Of a stretch of 64,000 nucleotides of DNA, positions 33,555-44,642 are shown piece after piece (position 1 is the first letter of the stretch; every line of letters starts with the position of its first letter). The notes below the pieces were generated by a model. It ran no database searches and had not been told where the DNA came from. It was given only the letters and a program-made list of their open reading frames with translations. The DNA lies in the NCBI GenBank assembly GCA_964016875.1, contig OZ024729.1, positions 28,664,494 to 28,728,493 on the forward strand. The letters run 5' to 3'. The DNA is from Fallopia convolvulus (taxonomy: Eukaryota > Streptophyta > Magnoliopsida > Caryophyllales > Polygonaceae). Both the position numbers and the translations under genes were made by a program.

Positions 33555-34286
33555 GGGAACAATGAAGAAAATCCTAAAGAAACACTCAGTGAAGAAGTTG
33601 AGAACAACTGTTTCCATGTAGAGGAAACTCAAGTTTAAGACGAAGAAGAAACAAGGGAACAACTTGATGTCACACACATTCAGACAAGGAACTACCACCA
33701 AAGGAAGGATCATCCCATCGACAACATCATCACTCCCCATGTCTAAGGTGTGCAAACCCGTTCCTCTCTCAACAACTTTTGTGCCTTAAACGCCTTCGTT
33801 TCACTGGTGGAACCTAAGAGCATCAAGGAAGCTCTAAAAGATCCAGACTAGATCCAAGTCATGCAAGAGGAACTCTACCAGTTCGAAAGGAACATAGTGT
33901 GGAAACTGGTCCCTAGGCCCAAGAACAAGAACATCATAGGAACTCGATGGGTCTTTAGAAACAAGCTCGATGACACTGGGGCCGTGGCTAGGAACAAGGC
34001 CCGTCTGGTGGCTCAAGGATACAGACAAGAGGAAGGAATCGACTATGACTAGACCTTTGCATCAGTTGCAAGGATTGAAGCCATTCGACTCCTTATTGCC
34101 TACGCCGCCCACAAAGGCTTCAAGTTGTATCAAATGGACGTCAAGATAGCATTCCTAAATGGGCACCTCAAGGAAGAAGTCTATGTGGCGCAACCACCCG
34201 GTTTTGAAGATGAGAACTTCCCAAACCATGTCTACTTCTTGGAGAGGGCCCTGTATGGTCTCAAGCAAGCTCCTAGGGCGTGGTAC
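33555..34286 (+). pseudogene. SIRE-like RT, N-terminal half, cut by Athila B
   Basis: After several stops in the linker, RT starts near 33861 (MQEELYQFERNIVWKLV, GTRWVFRNKLDDTG, KARLVAQGYRQEEGIDYD). A TAG at 34050-34052 replaces the Glu codon of the DETFAPVAR position. It continues with YQMDVKIAFLNGHLKEEVYV and RALYGLKQAPRAWY, where Athila B begins at 34287. The polymerase resumes at 44648. Confidence 0.88.
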
Positions 34287-35752
34287 TGATGTTCGTGTTT
34301 TTGGTATAGTTTTTAGTATGTTTTCTTAGTTTGATAGGTTTAGTTTTAGTAGTTTTAGGGTTAGTTTTGTGTGTTTTTGGATGGTTTTGCATATTTTGTG
34401 AAAAGTATGGAAGCTACTCCGTTTTGTGTCTTTTTATAGGTTTTAGCAAGGAAATGGTGCTTTTTGGAAGCTGAATAGAGTGCTATGGTGAAGGACGGAA
34501 GAATACGAGATAAGAGAAGTTGAAGTCGAGATTTCTAGAGAAGAAGTGTTGAAGAAGCCAATTCTAGGCTCGTTAACGAGGCTGTCAAGGGTCGTTAACG
34601 AGGCTACAAGATAGAGTTTTTTGAGAGTTCGATCTTATGATTACCGACCCTGTGCGGAAATTTGTTCCGTGTCGGTAGGGTTTTTAATGAGTTTTTAGGG
34701 TTATTATACTTTGTATTTTAGGGTTTGTTATCTTTTAGGTTTTATTTCTATCTTTTTAGAGTTAGTTTCTATCTTTTAGGAAAGTTTTTATCTTATAGTT
34801 CTTTTATTAGATAGGCTTTATTAGTATAAATACCCTTCTTTTCTAGCTAGAGAGGGGGAGTTCGGACGTGCTCGAGAAGGAGAGAAGCCGAGAGAGAGAG
34901 AGAGAGACGAGGCTAACGAGGGTGAAAGCTTAGGTCGTTAGGCGTGTTTTCGATTCGGTGTTCTTGTTCTTTTCGGGTTTCTTCTGAATTCTGTAAGACA
35001 ATTATTTTTCTTATTAATTTGAAGTAGTTGTTTTGTTTTCAATGTTTTCTTTTATAGAAGTTGTTTGCTTTATAATTATGAGTAGTGAGTAGTTTTCTTA
35101 TCTAGGGTCGGGGTTTTAACTCGGCATAGTTATGCATGGTTTGATGAGTTGATGTGTTGAATGCCTTTTATCTATCTTTGGATTGCTTGTTGTGTTTATA
35201 CCTAGATGAGCATCGAGGTAATTTGAGTTCTTAACTTGATTGAAAGAGAAAGTTATAGACTTGAAGGTTGATATTGTTCCACAACGAAAGTTTTGAGCTT
35301 TAGATCCAAAACAAGTGATTAGGTGAATTAGTTTATGAGAATGAATTGATTTGCTTGCTAATCAACGAAAGTTGATGAATTTATCTATTTAAAGGCATGA
35401 TCTTTATCTTCTTACGATTTTATATGCATGGCTATGTTGTGGTGACCCTTGTCCTAGATACTTGTTATTATTTGAGTTGTTATTCAATTATATTCGTTAA
35501 CAAGTTCGCTACCTCGGTACCAAATCTGTTTTAGGTCGTTAGTGTGTGTTAGTAGTTTATCCAGGTTCGTTAACGACCTTGACAAAGTCGTTAACGAGGT
35601 TGGTCGTGTGTGTGATTGTGTTGCTTTATTTGTTTTATTTTTGTTTAGTAGCTCGATAAACAAACAGTGCTTCCCGTGGAACGATCCTGACTCCCCTATA
35701 CTCAGCGGGGTCTTGACTACAAATTTATTTGTTGTTAAGTAAATCCCTATCA
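34287..35752 (+). repeat. Athila B 5' LTR
   Basis: It runs from TGATGTTCG to CCCTATCA. It holds a GTTAAC-core palindrome pair at 34567-34604, an AGAGAGAGAGA run near 34896, the CGGGGTT/AACTCGG relative of the conserved hairpin near 35110, and another motif pair near 35563-35603. One older GGTACC copy remains near 35516. Confidence 0.9.
34567..34604. repeat. Paired palindrome, GTTAAC-core type, in the LTR
   Basis: GGCTCGTTAACGAGGCT and GGGTCGTTAACGAGGCT are separated by GTCAA. This is the place where Athila A has the GGTACC-type pair (29704-29740). The same pair is repeated in the 3' LTR at about 43441. Confidence 0.85.
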
Positions 35753-35758
35753 AAAAAT

Positions 35759-35776
35759 TGGCGCCGTTGCCGGGGA
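35759..35776 (+). other. Primer binding site, tRNA-Asp type
   Basis: TGGCGCCGTTGCCGGGGA follows the 5' LTR after a short A-rich spacer. This is the usual Athila primer site, complementary to tRNA-Asp. Athila A has lost the equivalent site. Confidence 0.85.
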
Positions 35777-35856
35777 AGCAACAATGTTTGTTTGTTTATC
35801 TGTGGGTCTGGGAATAGCCCGACCCCGTTTTTGTTTTTAATTTTTGTTTTCTTTGT

Positions 35857-37260
35857 TTGTTTTCTCAACGTATGCTAGCCGGACGTCGAAGGCTCGAATT
35901 TGACAACGCCGGTTATTATTCTGAACCTGAACGTTCCCTGCATCGTAGACGCCGAGAGAACCAAGCTATGGCGACAACCGAGGAGATGACTCGTCAGATG
36001 GTCGAACTACAAAGGCAGATGGAGGTGTTAAAACTCGAGAAGGAAGCCGTTGTTGCCGAGGCTGAGCATCAACGAGTCAACAGTGCTCGTCTACAAGAAG
36101 AGCTGAATGCCTATCCGAGGAACGCCAAAGAATATATGCATCCGGAACTGAGGGTGCCAGAGTCTCCAATTGTGCTTCTGGTGATAGAGAAACCTTTTGA
36201 GATTAAATCTCAATTTATATCCTTGATCAAACGGGCTCAGTTTGAAGGGAAACCTACTGAGTGCCCTATGGAACATATTAGGAATTTTCTTGATTTATGT
36301 GACACCATAGCTGCTGAAGGTGTCTCACTTGAATATGTTCTGTTAAAAGCTTTCAGGTGGTCTCTTACTGGAAAGGCCCTGAGCTGGTTGGAGAGCTTAC
36401 CTTCTAAGTCTATCAGGACTTGGAAAGCTTTGTATGATCAATTTCTTACAAAGTTCTTCCCTCCTGCTAAGACAACGGAGTTGAGAAAACGCATCACCTC
36501 CTATCACCAGCTGCCTAATGAGACTTTCGTTGAAACATGCGAAAGATTTAAAGAGATGCTTAGACAATGCCCCACTCATGGGCAACCTTTATATGTGCTC
36601 AAAGAAATCTTTTTCCAGGGTATCAATGCAGACACGAAGAACCGCCTCAACACGCATACAGCGTGCGGTTTTATAGAGATGGAGCCCACAACTGCATGGG
36701 AATTGTTGGACAAGCTGTCTAACTATGATGCCATGTATGGTACCCAGCAATCTCCCCAGCCCCAAAGGCGTCTCTACATGCCCAACAAGGAAGATGTTGA
36801 CCCCGATGTCAAAAACCAGTTTCTGCAAGACGAGGTCAACCGCCTGAAGAAGCAGGTAAGTTTTCTGAAATCCTCTCAATCTTGTCAAGAGTGTGGTTCT
36901 TCTGTCCATAGTACTTCTGCTTGCACTAACATAGAGCAGGTAAGAGCCGCCGAGACATATGCTGAAGTGAACTATATGAGAGGCCATTACAGAAACCAGC
37001 CTAGTAATTTTGATAGGTCAAACAACTATCAAGCATGGTGTAACCAAAATCCGAATGCCAACTACGCAACATCCCCGCCAGATAGAAGACCTGCACCGTA
37101 TCGACCTCCAAGCTATCTAGAGCCACCATCATGGGTACGAGGGTTACAGGAAGGCATTAGCGGAATCCAAGCCAACCTTAACAATCAAAACAAAAGATGG
37201 GGAGAGTTTGATATATGGAAGAAGAATGTCGACTCCCAACTAGGGAATCTTGCTGCATAG
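35857..37260 (+). CDS. Athila B Gag
   Basis: A long open frame of 467 residues begins near ATG 35869 (MLAGRRRLEF; an upstream ATG at 35857 is also possible). An Arg-rich start and a coiled coil (MTRQMVELQRQMEVLKLEKE) precede the retrotransposon Gag core (FLDLCDTIAAEGVSLEYVLL, AFRWSLTGKALSWLESLP, FLTKFFPPAKTTELRKRI, CPTHGQPLYVLKEIFFQGIN). The C-terminal part has VNRLKKQVSFLKSSQSCQEC and AAETYAEVNYMRG. It ends with a TAG at 37258-37260 where Athila A reads through (NLAAQIQRPQGQL), so this may be a mutation rather than the natural Gag end. Confidence 0.85.
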   Translation: MFSQRMLAGRRRLEFDNAGYYSEPERSLHRRRRENQAMATTEEMTRQMVELQRQMEVLKLEKEAVVAEAEHQRVNSARLQEELNAYPRNAKEYMHPELRVPESPIVLLVIEKPFEIKSQFISLIKRAQFEGKPTECPMEHIRNFLDLCDTIAAEGVSLEYVLLKAFRWSLTGKALSWLESLPSKSIRTWKALYDQFLTKFFPPAKTTELRKRITSYHQLPNETFVETCERFKEMLRQCPTHGQPLYVLKEIFFQGINADTKNRLNTHTACGFIEMEPTTAWELLDKLSNYDAMYGTQQSPQPQRRLYMPNKEDVDPDVKNQFLQDEVNRLKKQVSFLKSSQSCQECGSSVHSTSACTNIEQVRAAETYAEVNYMRGHYRNQPSNFDRSNNYQAWCNQNPNANYATSPPDRRPAPYRPPSYLEPPSWVRGLQEGISGIQANLNNQNKRWGEFDIWKKNVDSQLGNLAA

Positions 37261-38673
37261 ATTCCAAGACCACAAGGGCAACTTTCGGGCCGTCCCGAGG
37301 AGAACCCTAAAGGACAGATAGCAGCGGTACACCTTAGGAGCGGAAAGACACTACCAGAGCGTGTCCAAGCTAAAAAAAGACTAAAGAGGATGCCACGATG
37401 CAGCTCGGTAACGACCAAGAGAGAGCGAGTACCGAACCAGCACACCACGGTAATGAGGCTCCGAGGGTACCTAACGACCCTATTCTAGGTAAGTTTTCTG
37501 ATCCGAGCCCTCCTCTCAATCCCAGGGTAGTTAACGACCCCATCAGGGTCGATAACGACCCGCCGAGCATACCTAACGACCCTAGTGTCGACCCGGTAGC
37601 ATCACCTCTCGAACCTGACTTGGTTCCGAGAATGGTAAAATCTCTTCCTTTTCCTATTAAAAAATCAAAGGACTCAAAGTAAGTACAAGCGTTTCGTAAA
37701 GATTCTTCAGGGCATTAATATTTCCATCCCATTCGCTGAGGCCCTAAGCGAAATGTCGGCTTACACGAAATTTTTGAAAGATATTCTTAGCAGGAAAAGA
37801 TCCATTACAGAGCTGCAACACGAGGTCCGATCTATAGCTCTACCAGAAAAGATAGGAGATCCATGAAGGTTTGCCATAACAATTGGCATAGGCGACCACA
37901 AGTTCAAAGCCTTATGTGATCTGGGAGCCAGTGCTAGTTTACTTCCTCTTTCAATCTGGTCGAAGGTCAACATGGGACCACTGGAGCCTGTAGACATGAA
38001 CCTCTACATGGCAGACGGATCATGCGTAAAAGCCACAGGAGTCGTGGACGACTATCCCAAACAAGTTGGGAAATTCTTTATACCAAATGATTTCATCGTC
38101 CTCAATATGCCTGAAGACCCTCACTTCCCCATTATCCTAGGTAGGCCATTCCTAGCTACAGCAGGTGCTAGGGTCGATGTGCGGAAAGGACTTCTTACTT
38201 TTGATATTGGCGAGGAACGCGTGGAATTCAACCTGGACCAAAACGCCAATGACCCAACTGCGGCTGCACAGATCGAGTTGACCCAACCAGAACTCGACAT
38301 AGCTGATCCCACCGAGCCTCCTCCAACTACCAAAACGGACGAGAATTTCACACAAGTCCCTACCAAACCACATTGGCCCATCATCGAGTCCCGCATGCAA
38401 GGGCATAATCAAGGTGAGTACTCTAGCCATGAATTCGCTAAAGCTGGTTGTGATTATTCTTCAGACTTTGTTCCTACACCATGGCCCACTGTATATGCTA
38501 CAGAGGAGTCCAGACCACCTTGGTTTTCGGATTTCACTAACCCGTATGTAGGAATCACGGGCTTACAGATAGAAGATAAAGGACTAAATTTAGTGACTCA
38601 CGCTAAAAATGCCTATAAAGCTAAGTATGGGGTACCTCAAGACTCCAACATAGCTTCAAATGAGCCACCTTGA
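37261..38673 (+). pseudogene. Athila B gag-protease linker, protease and truncated pol end
   Basis: The linker in a shifted frame (37398-37682) repeats PNDP, VNDP and DNDP peptides, encoded by GTTAAC-type motifs. Athila A has TDP and GTN in the same place. The protease follows after another shift (KILQGINISIPFAEALSEM, a TGA at 37864-37866, then ALCDLGASASLLPLSIW and PIILGRPFLATAGARVDV). After QVPTKPHWPIIESRM the sequence jumps to PPWFSDFTNPYVG, which corresponds to the segment just before the integrase zinc domain in Athila A. It ends soon after at a TGA. RT, RNase H and integrase are deleted. Confidence 0.85.
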
Positions 38674-39893
38674 GCCGAGGTAAGTACGTCGGGCTAACGA
38701 CATTACACATAGCGCTTACGGGAGACAACCCGCTTTTAGTATAGACTAGATTTTTCTCTTTCTTTGTAGATCTTTTTCCTACCTTTCTTTTGAGTTTTTA
38801 GTAGTTTTTAGGATAGAAAATAGGATAGTTTCTTTTTTAGCTAACAAGATGCAGGAGATGGGCTCGTAAATCACTCAAAGAGGCTATGGAGGCTCGTTAA
38901 CGACCCACCCAGGGTCGTTAACGACCCGGTTTGGCGACCTGACTCGGCAACGTACAAGGTAAGTTTTTTTTAAACCCTAATCTATCTTCTATCTTCCCCA
39001 TTGCCGCCTCTTACCTACCCCTTCTCCTTCCCATACCCTCTCCTATATAACCCTTCTAAACCTCCTAAAATTCTACTCTCAAAATCCTCAAATCCAATCT
39101 TAAAAACTTCCAAAATCCCTACCGAAATCCTTCACCACCGATCGGAATTCCCACCGCCACCGAAGTTCGGAAAAACACCCAAGTTACCGAAGTCCGCCGC
39201 CCTTTCATTCGTTACCGGCGAGATCCAAGCTCGTTAACCACCCAATTTTCGATCTTTTGTTCTTCAATTTTTCAATCTACCGGTATGATTTCTAAACCCT
39301 AACTCTTTATTTGCATGATTCATGGTTTTTAGGGTAGAAATTTCGTATCTAGATTGCATTTATAGAGATGTGGTCGAAATTGCATGTTTTGCTCTTGCTC
39401 ATAAATTTTGTTCGTGCCTAGTTGTTCTCGATCTAGGAAGGCTTGTTCATGCCTAGTTCCCCATTGCAAATTGATTAGAAAAGCATGAATTTTCTTGTTC
39501 TAGAAATCGAGGTTGATCTTCACCATGTTAATTTTGGGCAATTCTAGCATGTTCGGGATGGGTAATTGAGTAAGTATGGGGTGCGTATATCCGATTGTGT
39601 GTCTAGTGTAGGATTAGGAATGATGCATGTTTGATTCATGGCTTAATTTTGTAGTTTTTCATACACTCGGAATCTGCAAACTAGTTCTCGGCAGGTCATT
39701 AACGACCCACCCAGGTTCGTTAACGACCCTGCGCATTAACAGGCCTTTAAAAACCAGTCCAGATTCGTTAACGACCCAATTGGGTAGTTAACGACAAATT
39801 CCGAGGGCTATTCCGAGACCAAGTATGGGATCTCGTGTCTATCTACTTGAGTGGATCTTATCTTGGAAAAATCATATTTATTTGTAGGTCCAC
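38672..39893 (+). promoter_or_regulatory. Athila B spacer before the ATHILA ORF, with splice signals
   Basis: It starts with GAG/GTAAGT (donor at 38680) and the block GGGCTAACGACATTA and AGCGCTTACGGGAGACAAC shared with Athila A. A second donor AAG/GTAAGT is at 38959, and an acceptor TTATTTGTAG ends at 39887, seven bases before ATG 39894. Palindrome pairs lie at 38891-38928 and near 39692-39795. The middle (39000-39230) is C-rich without a supported gene. Confidence 0.6.
38891..38928. repeat. Paired palindrome, GTTAAC-core type, after pol
   Basis: GGCTCGTTAACGACCC and GGGTCGTTAACGACCC are separated by ACCCA. The second unit is a perfect 16-bp palindrome. The matching place in Athila A (25176-25210) carries the GGTACC-core pair. 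Confidence 0.9.
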
Positions 39894-41446
39894 ATGGCAA
39901 GCTCAAACCAAGCCGCTACCCGAGCCCAAAAGAAGAAGAGGAATCAAAGGTCCCCATCTCCACCTCGAATGGATAATGTGATCTTGCGCACTCAAGGGCA
40001 AGCGGACCGATACAACGCCATCCTAGACAAGGACCACAACACTCGGTGGTTCTCGAGATCAAGTGCCAAATCAATGAAGATCTACGATGATGTCAAAGAG
40101 GCCTTTGCTATTTTAGGTGTGCCTCACTTGTTGAAGAAGGAGAATTTACCACACTTCCCGGCTCTCACATCCGAGTTTCTAGCCACTCTTGAGACAAGTT
40201 TCCCGACGAAGACTTCGGCGGGACGCATCCGATTTAGGCTCGGTAATGTGAACCGAGAGTATACTTTGGCGGAGTTCAATGCTATTCTGGAGCTCCCAAA
40301 TCCTTCTCGAGATTACAGCCTTAAGAACTACAAGGTGACGCAGACTTGGAGCTACATCACCGGGGAGGTAGAACCCTCCTCTGCAGCATTATCTGGGGCA
40401 AGCATCATCAACCCCATATTCAGGATCATCCTCCGAGTCCTAGCCGCTACATTCTGGACAAAGAGAGAATTAAACAGGCCGACAAGGATAGAAGTTGCAT
40501 GCCTCCGCACTATTCTTTTTTAGGAGCCCGCCCCATTGAACTTGGGGTACGAATGGCTATATTATGTGGAGAAGTCAACCAAGTCAAAGGAAGTATAATG
40601 CGGGAATCTGGTTAGTCTCCTGGCGACCAATCTTGGAGTCGATCTCACCCGCTACACACCGGCCCACGCTCAGCTGCTCAACAGGCACTACTGGTTTAGT
40701 TCTAGTATCTTTACTCAGGTCCGAGATGGGTTCGTTACAAAAGTTCAAGGCCGAGATGTTGTACCCACACTGGACAAGCTAGAGCTTCTTTATGTACCGA
40801 ATTGGTACGAGGCGTGGACGGGGCATGCATTCCCGTTAGAGCCCAAACCGCAAGATGAGCTTACGCTCCGACCATGGGAGACGCGGTTTGAGAGAGAGGG
40901 AGAAGAGATGGACGAAGATGATGAAGATGAGACTAAAGAGGCAGCTACAGAGGGAGGTACAGAGGAGCTCGACATCGAGGAAGATGACCTCGATACAGAA
41001 GTTTTGGGCACCAATGTCTTCGTTAACGAGCCCACCAGGGTTGTTAACGACCACTTCGACGCCTCTGCCGACGCTCCTACCGAGGCATACAACTTCGGTA
41101 ACGACCCACCGAGAGCATCTACCGATCCCCTCCAGCCTCCTATCGACCCTCATTCTTATGGTATCATGCCATACAACCCGGTGCTTTACCACGACCACTT
41201 CTAGCCTCACTATCAACCACCTCCTCAGCCCGAGTACACTGGATCAAGTATCCCGCCACCATGGGCAACCTTCAGCAGACACATGTTCATCGGAGGATGG
41301 ATAGATGGGAGAGTTTCTATTCTGCTCGCATGGCATTAGAGGATACGAGGCATCAACAGAGAGAGGCGGATGATGCAGAGCGCTGGAGGACAATGTATGA
41401 CTTCATGGGGAACTTCGAGCATTACTTTCCACCACCTAACCGCTGA
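39894..41446 (+). pseudogene. Athila B ATHILA-type ORF (env position)
   Basis: ATG at 39894 opens 209 uninterrupted residues (MASSNQAATRAQKKKRNQRS, WFSRSSAKSMKIYDDVKEAF, SAGRIRFRLGNVNREYTLAE). A TAG follows at 40521-40523 and a TAA near 40596. The same frame continues with LLYVPNWYEAWTGHAFPLEP and an acidic tract (DEDDEDETKEAATEGGTEEL). Then comes a linker with VNEP, VND and NDPP peptides from GTTAAC motifs. A frame change near 41250 leads to the end FMGNFEHYFPPPNR. It aligns along its length with the Athila A and C versions. Its function is unknown. Confidence 0.8.
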
Positions 41447-43160
41447 TTCAGTTTGAAGAGTTTTCTGTTTTCTGCTTCATGACTTTGTAAGTTTTGTTTG
41501 TTTCTTTTTCTTTGCTTATTTTCTTTTTTTTTTCCTTTTCTTTTCTATTTCTTTTCTTCTTCTTATTTTTCTTATAGTGGGGACACTGTAATTTTTAAGT
41601 ATGGGGTGAGAGAGAATAGAGAACTTGTTGTCTTGTGTTTTGTCTTATGTGTTTTATTTAAGTAGCTCTTTATATCTATAAAAAAATCGATAAAAAATCG
41701 ATAAAAAAATGAAAAAAAAAAGTTTTGAAAAATTCCAAAAAGATTTTTAGAATTGAAAGATATCCCTTTCTTATGGTTCCATGATAGTAGTTGCTAGCAT
41801 GATCGTATAATTCCTTGCAAGCATGTCTTTGATAGTATAGCCGGATTCTTGTTATGAAGTTGTTTTTAGGAAGGAATAGCATTTGATGAAATTGAGCATG
41901 TATACCTTTTAGCATAAGTAATGCAATCCAAAAAACAAATTGCTACCTTGTGAGTTGTTTTTGGCCTTATAGGGAGAACATCAAAAATCCCTCTTCTTTT
42001 CATAGTGTGATTTACTCTCTATATGCATATTATCTCTTGGAATTGCATGGTTATCTATTAGTTGAGACCTTTATGAGATATTAGTTCATTACTTGTGAAA
42101 ATCATATGATAGAGAACTTATTTTCATAAGCCTTATTAATCCATATCCACCCTTATCATTATCTTCTTTTTTAAGCCAATTTGAGCCTGAAGCCTTTTAT
42201 TTTTAGCTCCACAAAAATTGTTCCCTAGCCAAGATAAGCTTGACCCTATCCGGGGATTAGGACTTAATTTGGAGAGGTCAGTTTTGTTGAGTGCAATATT
42301 ATGTTTGGTTTTGAAATTGAAATTGTTGGGAAGGGTAGATTGGAAGTCTCTTGTTTTAAGTTGTAAAAAGAAAGATCTCTTGATAATAAAGGATGCACAA
42401 AGAATTTGTTGGAAAGAAAGAAGAGAAGTGAAGAAGTATACACCATGAAGTTCGTTAACGACCCATGTGGGTTCGTTAACGAGGCTGCGCAAAGAAGAAA
42501 GAAAAAAGAGAGTTGATTAGAAAGAAAAGAAGTAGAAGGAGTGTGTATAAATCAGAGATTCTTTTTGAGATATGTTATGAGACTTTCTAGGATATATTGG
42601 GTAAGTGAAGGAGTGTGTATAATGAAGAGTGAGTTTGGTTTATCTTTTATGAGAGTTTTGGTGAAATGTGAGTTTTTAGGAGTCTTTGATTCCCGGATAT
42701 TATTAGCACCACATGGCCAAAATATTTTCACGCCTACTTGTTTTTACCAAGCCCCATTACAACTCGGCCGAATGGAAGCTTCTATGAAGTTTTTCATTGA
42801 GCCACTTAAGTTCTCTTGATGATTTTTGCTTGTTTTGACAAATCTTGGGTGGAGAGTTTGGTGATATAAGTTCCAATTTCTATGAGTTTTTGTATATAAG
42901 ATGAGTTGAGAGTTGAATTTATAAGCCTAAACACATTGAGAGTTGAGTGAAACACATTATCCCTTGTGAGGTTGGATTGAATTTTCTTATGTCTATTTGG
43001 TGCATATATGTGTGATGACATTAATAGTCGTTTGCTATTTTTCTTCTACGTGTTGAAGTTGTTATTAGATGATGGCTATGGCTTGATAAGTATGATTGTT
43101 TGGTTTTGATTAATGTTTAGTGATTGTTTGAGGACAAGCAAGTCTAAGTATGGGGTATTT
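41447..43160 (+). other. Athila B 3' spacer and polypurine tract
   Basis: Non-coding and homologous to 27688-29399. It has AAGTATGGGGTGAG near 41597, CCCTATCCGGGGATTAGGAC near 42246, a GTTAAC palindrome pair at 42450-42487, and the final AAGTATGGGGTATTT at 43146-43160 next to the 3' LTR. Confidence 0.75.
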
Positions 43161-44639
43161 TGATGTTCGTGTTTATGGTATAGTTTTTAGTATGTTTTCT
43201 TAGTTTGATAGGTTTAGTTTTAGTAGTTTTAGGGTTAGTTTTGTGTGTTTTTGGATGGTTTTGCATATTTTGTGAAAAGTATGGAAGCTACTTCATTTTG
43301 TGTCTTTTTATAGGTTTTAGCAAGGAAATGGTGCTTTTTGGAAGCTGAATAGAGTGCTATGGTGAAGGACGGAAGAATACGAGATAAGAGAAGTTGAAGT
43401 CGAGATTTCTAGAGAAGAAGTGTTGAAGAAGCCAATTCCAGGCTCGTTAACGAGGGTGTAAAGGGTCGTTAACGAGGCTACAAGATAGAGTTTTTCGAGA
43501 GTTCGATCTTATGATTACCGACCCTGTGCGGAAATTTGTTCCGTGTCAGTAGGGTTTTTAATGAGTTTTTAGGGTTATTATATTTTGTATTTTAGGGTTT
43601 GTTATCTTTTAGGTTTTATTTCTATCTTTTTAGAGTTAGTTTCTATCTTTTAGGAAAGTTTTTATCTTATAGTTCTTTTATTAGATAGGCTTTATTAGTA
43701 TAAATACCCTTCTTTTCTAGCTAGAGAAGGGGGGGGGGGGGGTTCGGGCGTGCTCGAGAAGGAGAGAAGCCGAGAGAGAGAGAGAGAGACGAGGCTAACG
43801 AGGGTGAAAGCTTAGGTCGTTAGGCGTGTTTTCGATTCGATGTTCTTGTTCTTTTCGGGTTTCTTCTGAATTTTGTAAGACGATTATTTTTCTTATTAAT
43901 TTGAAGTAGTTGTTTTGTTTTCAATGTTTTCTTTTATAGAAGTTGTTTGCTTTATAATTATGAGTAGTGAGTAGTTTTCTTATCTAGGGTCGGGGTTTTT
44001 TAACCCGGCATAGTTATGCATGGTTTGATGAGTTGATGTGTTGAATGCCTTTTATCTATCTTTGGATTGCTTGTTGTGTTTATACCTAGATGAGAATCGA
44101 GGTAATTTGAGTTCTTAACTTGATTGAAAGAGAAAATTATAGACTTGAAGGTTGATATTATTCGACAACGAAAGTTTCGAACTTTAGATCCAAAACAAGT
44201 GATTAGGTGAATTAGTTTATGAGAATGAATTGATTTGCTTGCTAATCAGCGAAAGTTGATGAATTTATCTATTTAAAGGCATGATCTTTATCTTCTTACG
44301 AGTTTATATGCATGGCTATGTTGTGGTGACCCTTGTCCTAGATACTTGTTTTTATTTGAGTTGTTATTCAATTATATTCGTTAACGAGTTCGCTACCTCG
44401 GTACCAAATCCGTTTTAGGTCGTTAGTGTGTGTTAGTAGTTTATCCAGGTTCGTTAACGACCCTGACAAAGTCGTTAATGAGGTTGGTCGTGTGTGTGAT
44501 TGTGTTGCTTTATTTGTTTTATTTTTGTTTAGTAGCTCGATAAACAAACAGCCGTGCTTCCTGTGGAACGATCTTGACTCCCCTATACTCAGCGGGGTCT
44601 TGACTACAAATTTATTTGTTGTTAAGTAAATCCCTATCA
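43161..44639 (+). repeat. Athila B 3' LTR
   Basis: It matches the 5' LTR with only scattered differences. The clearest is a run of about fourteen G at 43729-43743 where the 5' copy has GAGGGGGAG. It ends CCCTATCA, followed by ATA and the host repeat GGTAC. Confidence 0.9.
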
Positions 44640-44642
44640 ATA

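Larger units (their letters stand above)
34287..44639 (+). mobile_element. Athila B, internally deleted Ty3/gypsy element in the SIRE-like RT
   Basis: LTRs at 34287-35752 (1466 bp) and 43161-44639 (1479 bp) are nearly identical by eye, so it is the youngest-looking large insertion. Host sequence GGTAC stands on both sides (34282-34286 and 44643-44647), with three extra bases ATA after the right LTR. It keeps the PBS, gag, protease, spacer, ATHILA ORF and polypurine tract, but RT, RNase H and the integrase core are absent. It must have depended on enzymes supplied by another element. Confidence 0.9.
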
